Assembly: GCF_016924665.1 (NCBI RefSeq)
Contig: NZ_JAFFJT010000007.1
Span: forward strand, 372,001 to 436,000
Origin: Nocardioides sp. SYSU D00038
GTDB lineage: Bacteria; Actinomycetota; Actinomycetes; Propionibacteriales; Nocardioidaceae
Reading direction: 5' to 3'
DNA length: 64,000 nucleotides
The position numbers and the translations under genes were made by a program. Of this stretch, positions 34,408 to 42,414 are shown in pieces. The notes beneath the pieces are model-generated. The model made no database searches. It saw only the letters and a list, made by a program, of their open reading frames with translations, and was not told the origin of the DNA. Positions within the stretch are counted from its first letter, which is position 1. Each line of letters opens with the position of its first letter.

Positions 34408-34874
34408 GCCCGCCCGACCACGGCCGGTTCACGGTCGTGCCGGCGTCCTACGTCTTCCTGCTGCGCGAGGGCGACGCCGGCACCGAGGTGCTGCTCCAGC
34501 TGCGCCAGCACACCGGATACATGGACGACCACTGGGCCGCGGCCGCCGCCGGCCACGTCGAGCGCGGCGAGACGGCGTACGACGCGGCCCGTCGCGAGGC
34601 CGCCGAGGAGATCGGCGTGACCGACGTCGACCTCACCTTCGTCACCTCGATGCAGCGCACCCGACACGCCGACCCGATCGACGAGCGCATCGACTTCTTC
34701 TTCACCGCGCGGTCCTGGTCGGGCGAGCCGACGATCCTCGAGCCGGCCAAGTGCGCCGAGCTGCGTTGGTGCCGGCTCGACGCGCTGCCCCACCCGGTGG
34801 TGCCCCACGAGCTCGCCGTGCTGAATGGGCTGCGCGAGGGCGGGCAACCGGCGTACTCCACGTTCGGCTTCTGA
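34404..34874 (+). CDS. Nudix hydrolase
   Basis: 156 residues. The Nudix box GHVERGETAYDAARREAAEEIGV (about residues 50-72; consensus Gx5Ex7REUxEExGU) is intact, with the catalytic Glu cluster REAAEE. Family members hydrolyse nucleoside diphosphates linked to other groups; the N-terminal VVPASYVFLLREGDAGTEVLLQLR and C-terminal PAKCAELRWCRLDALP resemble dNTP or NADH-type cleaning enzymes. GTG 34404 overlaps the tiny acidic gene's stop. Fourth-base coupling places it in the small-protein operon 34079-35432. Confidence 0.9.
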   Translation: MSPPDHGRFTVVPASYVFLLREGDAGTEVLLQLRQHTGYMDDHWAAAAAGHVERGETAYDAARREAAEEIGVTDVDLTFVTSMQRTRHADPIDERIDFFFTARSWSGEPTILEPAKCAELRWCRLDALPHPVVPHELAVLNGLREGGQPAYSTFGF

Positions 34875-34888
34875 TCCGGAGGACCTGC

Positions 34889-35140
34889 ATGACCCAGGAC
34901 GGCGACCTCGGCCCCAAGCCCGAGGCGGAGATCGAGCCCGGCGAGCCCAACCCGGGCGGCGCCGACGCGGTCCCGGACGACGACGGCCCGGCGCCCCTGC
35001 CGGCCGACCTCGCCCCGGAGGACAACCCCGCCATCGACGAGGAGGAGCGCCCCGACGCCCTCTCGGAGGGCGAGGACACCGAGACCGAGGCCACCAAGGA
35101 CGGCGAGGGCCTCGACCCCGAGGACGAGTCGCCGGTCTGA
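34889..35140 (+). CDS. Acidic disordered small protein, 83 residues
   Basis: Unrecognised. Residues are dominated by Asp, Glu, Pro and Gly (GPKPEAEIEPGEPNPGG, AIDEEERPDALSEGEDTETE) with no hydrophobic core, so it is expected to be intrinsically disordered and strongly negative. ATG 34889 follows GGAGG with six-base spacing, 14 bases after the Nudix stop, so it is a real, well-translated member of the operon. It resembles neighbouring acidic ORFs in style rather than in sequence. Function unknown. Confidence 0.65.
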   Translation: MTQDGDLGPKPEAEIEPGEPNPGGADAVPDDDGPAPLPADLAPEDNPAIDEEERPDALSEGEDTETEATKDGEGLDPEDESPV

Positions 35141-35159
35141 CCGTGGGTACCGGTGGGTC

Positions 35160-35432
35160 ATGACCGGACACGAGCAGGAGACCGACCTCCGGGACTCGAA
35201 CCCGAGCCTCGAGGGCGACATGGGCGTCAGCAGCGAGCGGGTCGGCCACGCCGGCCCGGGCCAGACCGGCACCGACGGGGTCCGCTACACCGGGCCCGCC
35301 GACGCGCCCGACGACCCCGCCCCCGAGCAGTCCGCCGGCGGGCCCGAGGAGAACCCAGACGGCCGCCCGCCCAAGGCCGGCTACCCCTCGCTCGACCCGC
35401 GCTCGGAGGAGCATCCCTTCCACGCCGGCTGA
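35160..35432 (+). CDS. Hydrophilic small protein, 90 residues
   Basis: Unrecognised: MTGHEQETDLRDSNPSLEGD, then Gly/Pro/Asp-rich segments (GPGQTGTDGVRYTGPADAPDD) ending KAGYPSLDPRSEEHPFHAG. No hydrophobic segment and likely disordered. It starts 19 bases after the previous acidic gene on the same strand. The C-terminal GYPSLDPRSEEHPF motif is the kind of short conserved tail seen in uncharacterised actinobacterial proteins. No clear Shine-Dalgarno sequence (GTGGG only). Confidence 0.55.
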   Translation: MTGHEQETDLRDSNPSLEGDMGVSSERVGHAGPGQTGTDGVRYTGPADAPDDPAPEQSAGGPEENPDGRPPKAGYPSLDPRSEEHPFHAG

Positions 35433-35459
35433 GGGTGCCGCAGCCGGTGCCCCTGGGGG

Positions 35460-35700
35460 TGGTTCCGGGCAGCGGTGAGTGAGCCGCCGTTCTCGCGCAT
35501 CGGTCCGCGGCCCGCCCACCGCCGCCCGGCGGGTGGTTCCGGGCGGCGGTGAGTGAGCCGCCATTGCCAGACCGCAAACCGAGGCCTGCCCACCGCCACC
35601 CCGCCGCCGGCCGCAACTCCAGGCAGCGGTGAGTGAGCCGCCGTTCTCGTGCCGCAAACCGAGGCCTGCCCACCGCCACCCAGCCGCACCGCGCCCGCCG
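35460..35700. repeat. Three imperfect tandem repeats, 74-80 bp
   Basis: GGTGAGTGAGCCGCC recurs at 35474, 35548 and 35628, each preceded by a GG(C/A)(A/G)GC and followed by TTCTCG/GCCAGACCGCAAACCGAGGCCTGCCC variants ending CCCACCGCC. Gene-free tail between the small-protein operon and peptidase E. No coding signal. Confidence 0.75.
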
Positions 35701-35713
35701 ACCAGACCCAGCG

Positions 35714-36445
35714 TCAGCGCAGCAACCGCACCGGAAGCTCGGTCTCGACAGCGGTGCCGTCGGGCCCGCGCTCGACGAGGTACGCGGCCTTGCCGTCGAC
35801 CTCGGTGAGCGCCTCGACCATCTCGGTGCCGCGGTAGAGCACGCCGACGCCGTCGTCGGTCGCGTAGCCGGCCGGCAGCGTGCCGTCGGCGACGAGCCGG
35901 TGGTAGAGCGGGCGGCGCTGGGCCTCGGAGTCGTAGTGGACGCCGTTGGAGTACGGCACCAGCGCGAGGCCGTTGTCGATCGGACGCAGCTCCGGCCCGA
36001 ACGAGTCGGTGGTGCCGCCGACGTGCCAGCACAGCGACCCCGCGGAGACGCCGGTGAGCACGACGCCGGCCTCCCAGGCGGTGCGCATCGCGACGTCGAG
36101 GCCGTGCAGCCGCCACATCGCCAGCAGCCCGGCGACGCTGCCGCCCCAGACCCACACCACGTCCTGGGCCAGCAGGTGCTCGGTCACGTCGGGGACGTTC
36201 GGCATCGAGAACAGCTGGAGGTGGCTGCCCTGCCAGCCGGCCTCGTGGGCCATGTCGTGGAAGTCGCGGATGATCGCCGGTTGGTCGCCGCACGCGGTCG
36301 CGAGGAACGTCACCCGCGGCGCCCGGCCGGTGACCCCGGCGAGCTCGACGGCGTGGTGGGTCAGCGGCCCCGCGGAGTAGCGGGTGCGCGCGCCGGCGAC
36401 GACCCCACCCGAGGTCGCCAGGATCGTGGGAGCGTCGGCTGGCAC
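35714..36445 (-). CDS. Peptidase E-like protein (family S51)
   Basis: 243 residues. Class I glutamine-amidotransferase-like fold of the S51 peptidases: the nucleophile Ser is in LTGVSAGSLCWHVGG (about residue 134), with upstream VVWVWGGSVAGLLAMWR and ATACGDQPAIIRDFHDM. Dipeptidase E releases N-terminal Asp dipeptides; cyanophycinase is a relative, but the length and motifs fit PepE better. GTG 36445 lacks a Shine-Dalgarno sequence and has TACCCT six bases upstream, so it is likely leaderless. It lies 18 bases after the miaB stop on the same strand yet has its own -10 element. Confidence 0.87.
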   Translation of the reverse strand: MPADAPTILATSGGVVAGARTRYSAGPLTHHAVELAGVTGRAPRVTFLATACGDQPAIIRDFHDMAHEAGWQGSHLQLFSMPNVPDVTEHLLAQDVVWVWGGSVAGLLAMWRLHGLDVAMRTAWEAGVVLTGVSAGSLCWHVGGTTDSFGPELRPIDNGLALVPYSNGVHYDSEAQRRPLYHRLVADGTLPAGYATDDGVGVLYRGTEMVEALTEVDGKAAYLVERGPDGTAVETELPVRLLR

Positions 36446-36451
36446 CAGGTC

Positions 36452-36457
36452 AGGGTA
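36452..36457 (-). promoter_or_regulatory. -10 hexamer TACCCT of the peptidase E-like gene
   Basis: Minus-strand TACCCT ends six bases before the GTG. It overlaps the end of the miaB gene region, so an internal leaderless promoter is predicted. Confidence 0.5.
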
Positions 36458-36463
36458 AAGGGA

Positions 36464-37939
36464 TCAGCGGCAGGCCGGGGCCGCCGGCAGCGGGGCGGGT
36501 ACGCCGACCGTCGGCATGCCGAGGCCCACGCCGGCCGAGACGGGCGCCGCCGTGCGGGCCTCCCAGGCGTCGCCCGACCGGGTGCGCCGCACCGACGCGA
36601 CGCCGTCGGCGACCAGGTGGTGGGGGGCGGCGTAGGTGATCTCCGTGGTGACCACGTCGCCCGGGCGCACCGGCTCGGCGGGCGCGGCGAAGTGGACCAG
36701 GCGGTTGTCGGGGGCGCGGCCGGAGAGCCGCAGCGTCTCGGCGTCCTTGCGACCCTCGCCCTCGGCGACCATCAGGTCGACGGTCCGGCCGACCAGTCGC
36801 TTGTTCTCGTCCCAGGCGACCCTGCTGACGAGCTCGGCCAGCCGGCCGTAGCGGTCCTTGACCACGGCCGGGTCGACCTGGTCGGGCAGGTCGGCGGCGG
36901 GGGTGCCGGGGCGCTTGGAGTACTGGAACGTGAAGGCGCTGGCGAAGCGAGACGCGGCCACGACGTCCAGCGTCTGCTGGAAGTCCTCCTCGGTCTCGCC
37001 CGGGAAGCCGACGATGATGTCGGTGGTGATCGCAGCGTCGGGCATGGCGGCACGCACCCGCTCGATGATCCCGAGGAACCGCTCGGAGCGGTAGGAGCGC
37101 CGCATCGCGCGCAGCACCCGGTCGGAGCCCGACTGCAGCGGCATGTGCAGGCTGGGCATCACGTTGGGGGTCTCGGCCATCGCCTCGATCACGTCGTCGG
37201 TGAACTCGGCGGGGTGGGGCGAGGTGAACCGCACCCGCTCGAGCCCCTCGACCTGGCCGCACGCGCGCAGCAGCTTCGAGAACGCCTGCCGGTCGCCGAA
37301 CTCCACGCCGTAGGCGTTGACGTTCTGGCCCAGCAGGGTGATCTCGCTGACGCCCTCGGCCACGAGCGCCTCGATCTCGGCCAGGATCTCGCCGGGCCGG
37401 CGATCCTTCTCCTTGCCGCGCAGGCTCGGGACGATGCAGAACGTGCAGGTGTTGTTGCAACCCACCGACACCGACACCCAGGCGGCGTACGCCGACTCGC
37501 GGCGGGTGGGCAGCGTGCTCGGGAAGACGTCGAGCGACTCGAGGATCTCGACCTGCGCCTCCTCCTGCACCCGGGCCCGCTCGAGCAGCACCGGCAGCGA
37601 GCCGATGTTGTGGGTGCCGAAGACGACGTCGACCCAGGGCGCACGCTCGGTGATCGTGGTGCGGTCCTTCTGCGCCAGGCAGCCGCCCACCGCGATCTGC
37701 ATGCCCGGCCGAGCCGCCTTCACGGGGGCGAGGTGGCCGAGGTTGCCGTAGAGCTTGTTGTCGGCGTTCTCGCGCACCGCGCAGGTGTTGAACACGACGA
37801 CGTCGGCCTGCTCGCCGGCGGGCGCGGCGGCGTAGCCCGCGTCCTCGAGCAGCCCGCTGAGCCGCTCGGAGTCGTGGACATTCATCTGGCACCCGTAGGT
37901 GCGGACCTCGTAGGTGCGGGGTGCTGCGGTGCTGGTCAT
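36464..37939 (-). CDS. miaB: tRNA-2-methylthio-N6-dimethylallyladenosine synthase
   Basis: 491 residues, radical-SAM methylthiotransferase. The N-terminal MTTase domain has three cluster cysteines ([23 protein letters not shown]). The radical-SAM motif is [11 protein letters not shown] near residue 155, followed by [13 protein letters not shown] and [10 protein letters not shown]. The C-terminal TRAM domain (about 375-440) is followed by a 50-residue Pro/Ala tail. It inserts sulfur and methyl into the MiaA product on tRNA A37. Start ATG 37939; TACCCT lies nine bases upstream. Gene separated from miaA by the small-protein operon and peptidase E. Confidence 0.97.
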   Translation of the reverse strand: MTSTAAPRTYEVRTYGCQMNVHDSERLSGLLEDAGYAAAPAGEQADVVVFNTCAVRENADNKLYGNLGHLAPVKAARPGMQIAVGGCLAQKDRTTITERAPWVDVVFGTHNIGSLPVLLERARVQEEAQVEILESLDVFPSTLPTRRESAYAAWVSVSVGCNNTCTFCIVPSLRGKEKDRRPGEILAEIEALVAEGVSEITLLGQNVNAYGVEFGDRQAFSKLLRACGQVEGLERVRFTSPHPAEFTDDVIEAMAETPNVMPSLHMPLQSGSDRVLRAMRRSYRSERFLGIIERVRAAMPDAAITTDIIVGFPGETEEDFQQTLDVVAASRFASAFTFQYSKRPGTPAADLPDQVDPAVVKDRYGRLAELVSRVAWDENKRLVGRTVDLMVAEGEGRKDAETLRLSGRAPDNRLVHFAAPAEPVRPGDVVTTEITYAAPHHLVADGVASVRRTRSGDAWEARTAAPVSAGVGLGMPTVGVPAPLPAAPACR

Positions 37940-38050
37940 GACCGGTCAAGGGTACGGCGGGCGGCTCGGTGACCCCGAATCCCGCCGCGGCACGCGGACC
38001 TCTCGGCCAGAACCTCGACCTCTCGGCCAGAACTCCGGCCGAGAAGTGGG

Positions 38051-38076
38051 GGTTTCCCCGGTGAACCGGGGAAACC
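38051..38076. repeat. Perfect 11-bp hairpin element between miaB and gluA
   Basis: GGTTTCCCCGG (38051-38061), loop TGAA, CCGGGGAAACC (38066-38076). Just upstream, TCTCGGCC...GGCCGAGA forms a second hairpin, next to a direct repeat of CTCTCGGCCAGAAC. It lies between divergent genes, so it is not an ordinary terminator. It looks like a REP-type palindrome. Confidence 0.65.
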
Positions 38077-38160
38077 ACCACCCGGGGCGCCACCCACCAG
38101 GATGGTCACGGACTGGTGTCGGTGGCACCCCGGCCATGGCCCACCCGGACCAGATGGCGC

Positions 38161-38166
38161 TAGGGT
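38161..38166 (+). promoter_or_regulatory. -10 hexamer TAGGGT of gluABCD
   Basis: TAGGGT ends seven bases before the gluA ATG, predicting a leaderless operon mRNA. Confidence 0.6.
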
Positions 38167-38173
38167 CCGCCGC

Positions 38174-38950
38174 ATGACTCTCGCGGCGGAAGGTGCGACC
38201 TCGGCAGCCACCGGCGAGCCGCTGGTCGTGCTCGACCACGTCGACAAGTGGTTCGGCGACCTGCACGTCCTGCGCGACATCAACCTCACCGTCAACCGCG
38301 GCGAGGTGGTGGTCGTGATCGGGCCGTCGGGGTCGGGCAAGTCGACGCTGTGCCGGGCGATCAACCGGCTGGAGACCATCGACAAGGGCTCGATCAGCCT
38401 CGACGGCGAGCCGCTGCCCCAGGAGGGCAAGGAGCTCGCCAACCTCCGCGCCGAGGTCGGCATGGTCTTCCAGAGCTTCAACCTCTTCGCCCACAAGACG
38501 ATCCTCGAGAACGTCACCCTGGGGCCGATCAAGGTGCGCAAGCAGGACAAGGCGCAGGCCGAGACCGAGGCCCGGGCGCTGCTCGACCGGGTGGGGGTCG
38601 GCCACCAGGCCGCCAAGTACCCCGCGCAGCTCTCCGGCGGCCAGCAGCAGCGCGTCGCGATCGCCCGCGCCCTCGCCATGCACCCCAAGGTGATGCTCTT
38701 CGACGAGCCCACCTCCGCACTCGACCCCGAGATGATCTCGGAGGTCCTCGACGTGATGGTCGACCTCGCCAAGGGCGGGATGACGATGATCGTGGTCACC
38801 CACGAGATGGGCTTCGCCCGCACCGCCGCCGACCGCGTGGTCTTCATGGCCGACGGCGCGGTCGCGGAGGAGAACACCCCCGACGAGTTCTTCACCAACC
38901 CCCGCAGCGACCGGGCGAAGGACTTCCTGGGCAAGATCCTGCGGCACTGA
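38174..38950 (+). CDS. gluA: Glutamate/polar amino acid ABC transporter ATPase
   Basis: 258 residues. Walker [10 protein letters not shown] at about residue 54, Q-loop FQSFNLFAH, signature [15 protein letters not shown], Walker [16 protein letters not shown] and H-loop VVTHEMGF. It is of the polar amino acid uptake (PAAT) type; the N-terminal 20 residues are a poorly conserved extension. Together with the binding protein and two permeases downstream it makes a GluABCD-type importer as in corynebacteria and streptomycetes. ATG 38174 lacks a Shine-Dalgarno sequence but has TAGGGT seven bases upstream. Confidence 0.95.
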   Translation: MTLAAEGATSAATGEPLVVLDHVDKWFGDLHVLRDINLTVNRGEVVVVIGPSGSGKSTLCRAINRLETIDKGSISLDGEPLPQEGKELANLRAEVGMVFQSFNLFAHKTILENVTLGPIKVRKQDKAQAETEARALLDRVGVGHQAAKYPAQLSGGQQQRVAIARALAMHPKVMLFDEPTSALDPEMISEVLDVMVDLAKGGMTMIVVTHEMGFARTAADRVVFMADGAVAEENTPDEFFTNPRSDRAKDFLGKILRH

Positions 38951-39000
38951 CCCCACCGTCGGCCACCACCGACTCCAGCCGACAACCAAGGAGAGATGCA

Positions 39001-39891
39001 ATGCGAAGGATGAAGTTCCGGGCGGCCGCGGCAGCGGTCCTCCTCGCAAGCGCCCTGGCCGCGTGCGGCGATGCCGGGGAGGACACCGAGGGCCGCGACG
39101 TCGAGGCCAACGAGAACGCCGCCGAGGAGTTCGACGACGGCACTCGCATGAAGGAGCTCGCCGAGGCGGGCACCATCAAGGTCGGCGTCAAGTACGACCA
39201 GCCGGGACTCGGCTTCATGGAGGCCGGTGGCGACGTGCCCACCGGTTTCGACGTCGAGATCGCCAAGCTGCTCGTCGCCGACCTCGGCATCGACCCCGAC
39301 TCCGACAACGTGGAGTGGGTGGAGACCATCTCCGACAACCGCGAGCCGTTCCTCCAGGAGGGTCGCGTCGACCTGGTGCTGGCGACGTACTCGATCACCG
39401 ACGAGCGCCGCCAGGTCGTCGGGCAGACCGGCCCGTACTTCGTGACCGGCCAGCAGCTGCTCGTGCCGTCGGACTCCGACGTCGAGAGCATCGACGACCT
39501 CAAGGGCCAGGAGGTCTGCTCGGTGACCGGCTCGACCTCCATCGACCGGATCAACGAGGCGGGCGCCAAGGGTGTCGGCTTCGACAGCTACTCCGAGTGC
39601 GTGCAGAAGGTGCTCGACGGCACCGTCGCGGCGATGTCGACCGACGGCACCATCCTGGCCGGCTTCGCGGCCCAGAACGAGGGGCAGCTGAAGGTCGTCG
39701 GCGAGGAGTTCTCCGAGGAGCGGATCGGCGTCGGCTACAGCAAGGACCGGCCCGAGATGTGCGAGTGGATCAACGACGTGCTCGAGGACTCCTTCGAGGA
39801 CGGCTCCTGGGCCGAGGCCTTCGAGCTGACCCTCGGCCCGTCGGGCGTCGAGACGCCGGAGCCGCCGGCGCTCGACGAGTGCGCTGCCTGA
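39001..39891 (+). CDS. gluB: Glutamate-binding lipoprotein
   Basis: 296 residues. The lipobox is LASALAAC at about residues 15-22, so it is lipid-anchored on the outer face. SBP_bac_3 fold: IKVGVKYDQPGLGFME, FDVEIAKLLVADLG, REPFLQEGRVDLVLATYSIT, and VCSVTGSTSIDRI form the two lobes with the ligand Arg/Asp positions expected for acidic amino acids. Two Cys (VCSVTG, YSEC) may form a disulfide. ATG follows AAGGAG by eight bases. It is followed by a very strong hairpin, which probably makes it the most abundant product of the operon. Confidence 0.94.
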   Translation: MRRMKFRAAAAAVLLASALAACGDAGEDTEGRDVEANENAAEEFDDGTRMKELAEAGTIKVGVKYDQPGLGFMEAGGDVPTGFDVEIAKLLVADLGIDPDSDNVEWVETISDNREPFLQEGRVDLVLATYSITDERRQVVGQTGPYFVTGQQLLVPSDSDVESIDDLKGQEVCSVTGSTSIDRINEAGAKGVGFDSYSECVQKVLDGTVAAMSTDGTILAGFAAQNEGQLKVVGEEFSEERIGVGYSKDRPEMCEWINDVLEDSFEDGSWAEAFELTLGPSGVETPEPPALDECAA

Positions 39892-39915
39892 GCCACCACT
39901 CCTGATGACTGACCC

Positions 39916-39953
39916 GTCCGGGACGGCGCGGCACCGCCCGCGCCGTCCCGGAC
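39916..39953 (+). terminator. 16-bp perfect hairpin between gluB and gluC
   Basis: GTCCGGGACGGCGCGG (39916-39931), loop CACCGC, and its exact complement at 39938-39953. It sits inside the operon, 25 bases after gluB. This suggests partial termination or 3' protection of a gluAB message so that the binding protein exceeds the permeases. Confidence 0.8.
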
Positions 39954-39984
39954 CCTGCTCGCCACCCGGAAGGGGGACGACCCG

Positions 39985-40668
39985 GTGAACGCCGTGCTCG
40001 ACGACCTCGACGCCTACCTCCAGGCCTTCGGCTACACGCTCGCGCTGTTCGTGATCTCCGGCCTGCTGTCACTGGTGCTCGGCACCGTGCTCGTCGCGAT
40101 GCGGGTCGGCCCCGTCGCGGTCCTCCGCGCGGCCGCGACGACGTACGTCACCACGGTGCGCAACACGCCGCTGGTGATCGTCTTCGCCTTCTTCGCCTTC
40201 TTCGCACCGATCATCAACATCCGGTTCACCTGGCTCGACGTGCACATCGGCCGCTTCGACTTCACCGAGCTGTTCGGGGCGGCGGTGGCGTCGCTGTCGC
40301 TCTACACGTGCACCTTCGTGTGCGAGGCCCTGCGGGCCGGGGTCAACGCGGTGCCGCTGGGCCAGGCGGAGGCGGCGCGTGCGATCGGCCTCCCGTTCGG
40401 CGGCGTAATGACCAACGTGGTGCTCCCGCAGGCGTTCCGGGCCGCGCTGCCGCCCCTCGCGAGCGTGCAGATCGCGCTGATCAAGAACACCTCGGTCGCG
40501 GCCGTGTTCGGGGTCGCCGAGGCGGTCGCGCAGATGCGCACCTTCACCAACAGCTTCGCCAGCCAGCGACTCGGGATCTTCATCGCCTTCGCCATCGGCT
40601 ACATCGTGCTCGTGGAGGTGGTCTCGTTCGCCGCGGCCCGGGCCGAGCGACGATGGAGGATCGCATGA
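39985..40668 (+). CDS. gluC: Glutamate ABC transporter permease 1
   Basis: 227 residues, about five transmembrane helices. HisM/GlnP-type permease with the N-terminal LALFVISGLLSLVLGTVLVAMR, RNTPLVIVFAFFAFF and the EAA loop EALRAGVNAVPLGQAEAARAIGLPFG. It pairs with GluD to form the heterodimeric channel. GTG 39985 follows AAGGGGG by about nine bases. The stop overlaps the gluD start (ATGA), so the two permeases are made in equal amounts, while the upstream hairpin uncouples them from gluB. Confidence 0.95.
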   Translation: MNAVLDDLDAYLQAFGYTLALFVISGLLSLVLGTVLVAMRVGPVAVLRAAATTYVTTVRNTPLVIVFAFFAFFAPIINIRFTWLDVHIGRFDFTELFGAAVASLSLYTCTFVCEALRAGVNAVPLGQAEAARAIGLPFGGVMTNVVLPQAFRAALPPLASVQIALIKNTSVAAVFGVAEAVAQMRTFTNSFASQRLGIFIAFAIGYIVLVEVVSFAAARAERRWRIA

Positions 40669-41531
40669 GCGGCAGCAACGTCCTCTTCGACGCCCCGGGC
40701 CCGCGCACCGTCGCGCGGCACCGGGCCTACAGCCTGGTCGCGCTGGTCGTGGTCGTGGCCGTCCTGGCCTGGGTGGTCTACAAGCTCCACCAGGCCGGCC
40801 AGTTCGAGGGCGACAAGTGGGAGGTCTTCGTGACCCCTCGCTACCTCGAGGTGATCGTGGTCGACGGCCTGCTGCAGACCCTGAAGATGGCCGGCCTCGC
40901 GGTCCTGGGGGCGGTCGTGCTCGGGTTCGTGCTGGGTATCGGCAAGCTGTCCGACCACCGGTTGCTGCGCTGGCCCTTGTGGCTGGTCGTCGAGTTCTTC
41001 CGGGCGGTGCCGGTGCTCCTGCTCATGATCTTCGCCTGGTACACGCTCGGCATCTCCGAGCCCGGCACGTCGTTCTGGGCGGTGGTCATCGCGCTGACGC
41101 TCTACAACGGGGCGGTGCTGGCCGAGGTCCTGCGCGCGGGGGTGCTCGCGGTCCCGAAGGGCCAGGCGGAGGCGGCGTACGCCCTCGGCCTGCGGAAGAC
41201 CCAGGTGATGAACATCGTGCTGATGCCGCAGGCGGTGAAGATCATGCTGCCGGCCATCATCAGCCAGTGCATCGTGGCGCTGAAGGACACCGCACTCGGG
41301 CAGTACGTGCTGGCGCCGGGACTGACCCGGATCTACCGCCAGATCTACCTGCAGTTCGACAACCGCGTCCCCACCATGATCGTGATCGCGGGGATCTACA
41401 TCGTGGTCAACCTGGCGCTCTCCTGGCTCGCGACCTGGCTGCAGAAGCGGCTGGTCGGCGAGAAGAACCCGCTGGACCTCACCCGGGTCGGCAACCAGCA
41501 GGGCGGCGAGAACACGGGCGGGGCCGCCTGA
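40665..41531 (+). CDS. gluD: Glutamate ABC transporter permease 2
   Basis: 288 residues. A first hydrophobic helix near residues 22-42, a 30-residue extracytoplasmic loop, then the BPD_transp_1 core with TLKMAGLAVLGAVVLGFVLG, FFRAVPVLLLMIFAWY and the EAA loop EVLRAGVLAVPKGQAEAAYALGLRK. The C-terminal 30 residues are hydrophilic (NQQGGENTGGAA). ATG 40665 overlaps the gluC stop. Last gene of gluABCD, convergent with the DUF4442 gene 16 bases downstream. Confidence 0.95.
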   Translation: MSGSNVLFDAPGPRTVARHRAYSLVALVVVVAVLAWVVYKLHQAGQFEGDKWEVFVTPRYLEVIVVDGLLQTLKMAGLAVLGAVVLGFVLGIGKLSDHRLLRWPLWLVVEFFRAVPVLLLMIFAWYTLGISEPGTSFWAVVIALTLYNGAVLAEVLRAGVLAVPKGQAEAAYALGLRKTQVMNIVLMPQAVKIMLPAIISQCIVALKDTALGQYVLAPGLTRIYRQIYLQFDNRVPTMIVIAGIYIVVNLALSWLATWLQKRLVGEKNPLDLTRVGNQQGGENTGGAA

Positions 41532-41546
41532 CCCCCGCCAGATCCG

Positions 41547-42035
41547 CTACTTCTTGGACGTCACCCAGAGGTTGATGGTGCCCTCGATGACCACAGTGCC
41601 GTCGTCGCGCACGCCGCGCACCCGCACCGGCAGGTCGGGGTCGTCGGAGGCCCACTGCGCGGCGTCGGTCTCGGCGATGCAGGTGATGTCGCTGGTCGCC
41701 TTCGCCGTGTAGGAGACCTCCATGCCCTTGGGGATCCAGCGCCTGTCGGCCGGGATCGTCGCCTCGGCCAGTGCACCCATCGCGGCCTCGAGGCCGTTGC
41801 AGAGCGCGATCGCGTGCACGGTGCCGATGTGGTTGTGGACGCCGCGGCGCTTCGGGATCACCAGCTCGGCCCGGTTGGGCTCGATGACGGTGAACCGCGG
41901 CCGGATCGAGGCGAAGTACGGCGCCCGGCGGGTGAAGGCGAACGAGAACAGCCGGGTGCCGAGGAGGTCACCGACGACGGGCAGGCGCGAGGTGGTGCGC
42001 CACAGGGAGAGGACCTGGCTCATGGGGCCAGACAT
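41547..42035 (-). CDS. DUF4442 hotdog-fold protein
   Basis: 162 residues, hotdog thioesterase-like fold of the DUF4442 family (RLFSFAFTRRAPYFASIRPRF, RRGVHNHIGTVHAIALCNGLEAAMG, VSYTAKATSDITCIAE). HNHIGTVHA is the motif containing the likely active-site residues. Related proteins are predicted acyl-CoA thioesterases or dehydratases. A 14-base inverted repeat TTACCCGTCAGTAA overlaps the first ATG (42033-42035); a second ATG at 42023 would give 158 residues. The motif type is common for TetR regulators of lipid genes in actinobacteria. Confidence 0.82.
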   Translation of the reverse strand: MSGPMSQVLSLWRTTSRLPVVGDLLGTRLFSFAFTRRAPYFASIRPRFTVIEPNRAELVIPKRRGVHNHIGTVHAIALCNGLEAAMGALAEATIPADRRWIPKGMEVSYTAKATSDITCIAETDAAQWASDDPDLPVRVRGVRDDGTVVIEGTINLWVTSKK

Positions 42036-42048
42036 TACCCGTCAGTAA
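42035..42048. promoter_or_regulatory. TetR-type operator-like inverted repeat at the DUF4442 start
   Basis: TTACCCGTCAGTAA has TTAC/GTAA ends and partial inner symmetry. It covers the first ATG of the DUF4442 gene, so bound protein would block initiation. No TetR gene is in the window. Confidence 0.5.
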
Positions 42049-42086
42049 CAAGGAGTGCCAGCGCGGGGCGGGCCGGCCCGCGGGCG

Positions 42087-42347
42087 TCAGGCCAGGGAGA
42101 GGAAGAACTTCTCCAGCTGGGCCAGCTCGTCGTCGCCGACGTTGCCCTCGGCTGCGTGGCGGCGCAGCTCGGCGGCGATCATCGAGAACCCCGCCCGGTC
42201 GAGCGCGCGGGTCACGGCCTTGAGCTGGTTGACGACCTCCTGGAGGTCGCGGCCCTCCTCGAGCATCCGCAGCACGCCGGCGAGCTGCCCCTGGGCGCGC
42301 TTGATGCGGTTGACGACCGCCGTCATGTCGGGACCCTCAGTGGCCAT
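42087..42347 (-). CDS. CsoR/RcnR-family repressor lacking copper-binding cysteines
   Basis: 86 residues, all-helical DUF156 family: VVNRIKRAQGQLAGVLRMLEEGRDLQEVVNQLKAVTRALDRAG aligns with the first two helices of CsoR. Compared with Mycobacterium tuberculosis CsoR (ligands Cys36, His61, Cys65), the three positions are Leu, Glu and His, and the protein has no cysteine. It therefore should not sense Cu(I) or persulfide in the known way. Ligand unknown. An operator-like palindrome ATACCCGGCTGGGTAT lies 68-83 bases upstream, consistent with autoregulation. ATG 42347 has GAAGAACC ahead of it, a weak ribosome site. Confidence 0.87.
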   Translation of the reverse strand: MATEGPDMTAVVNRIKRAQGQLAGVLRMLEEGRDLQEVVNQLKAVTRALDRAGFSMIAAELRRHAAEGNVGDDELAQLEKFFLSLA

Positions 42348-42414
42348 GGGTGAAGAACCTCTCCGAGAAGCAAGTGCAGCAGGGGCATGGCGCTGCTACG
42401 GTTTGGGCGACGAA

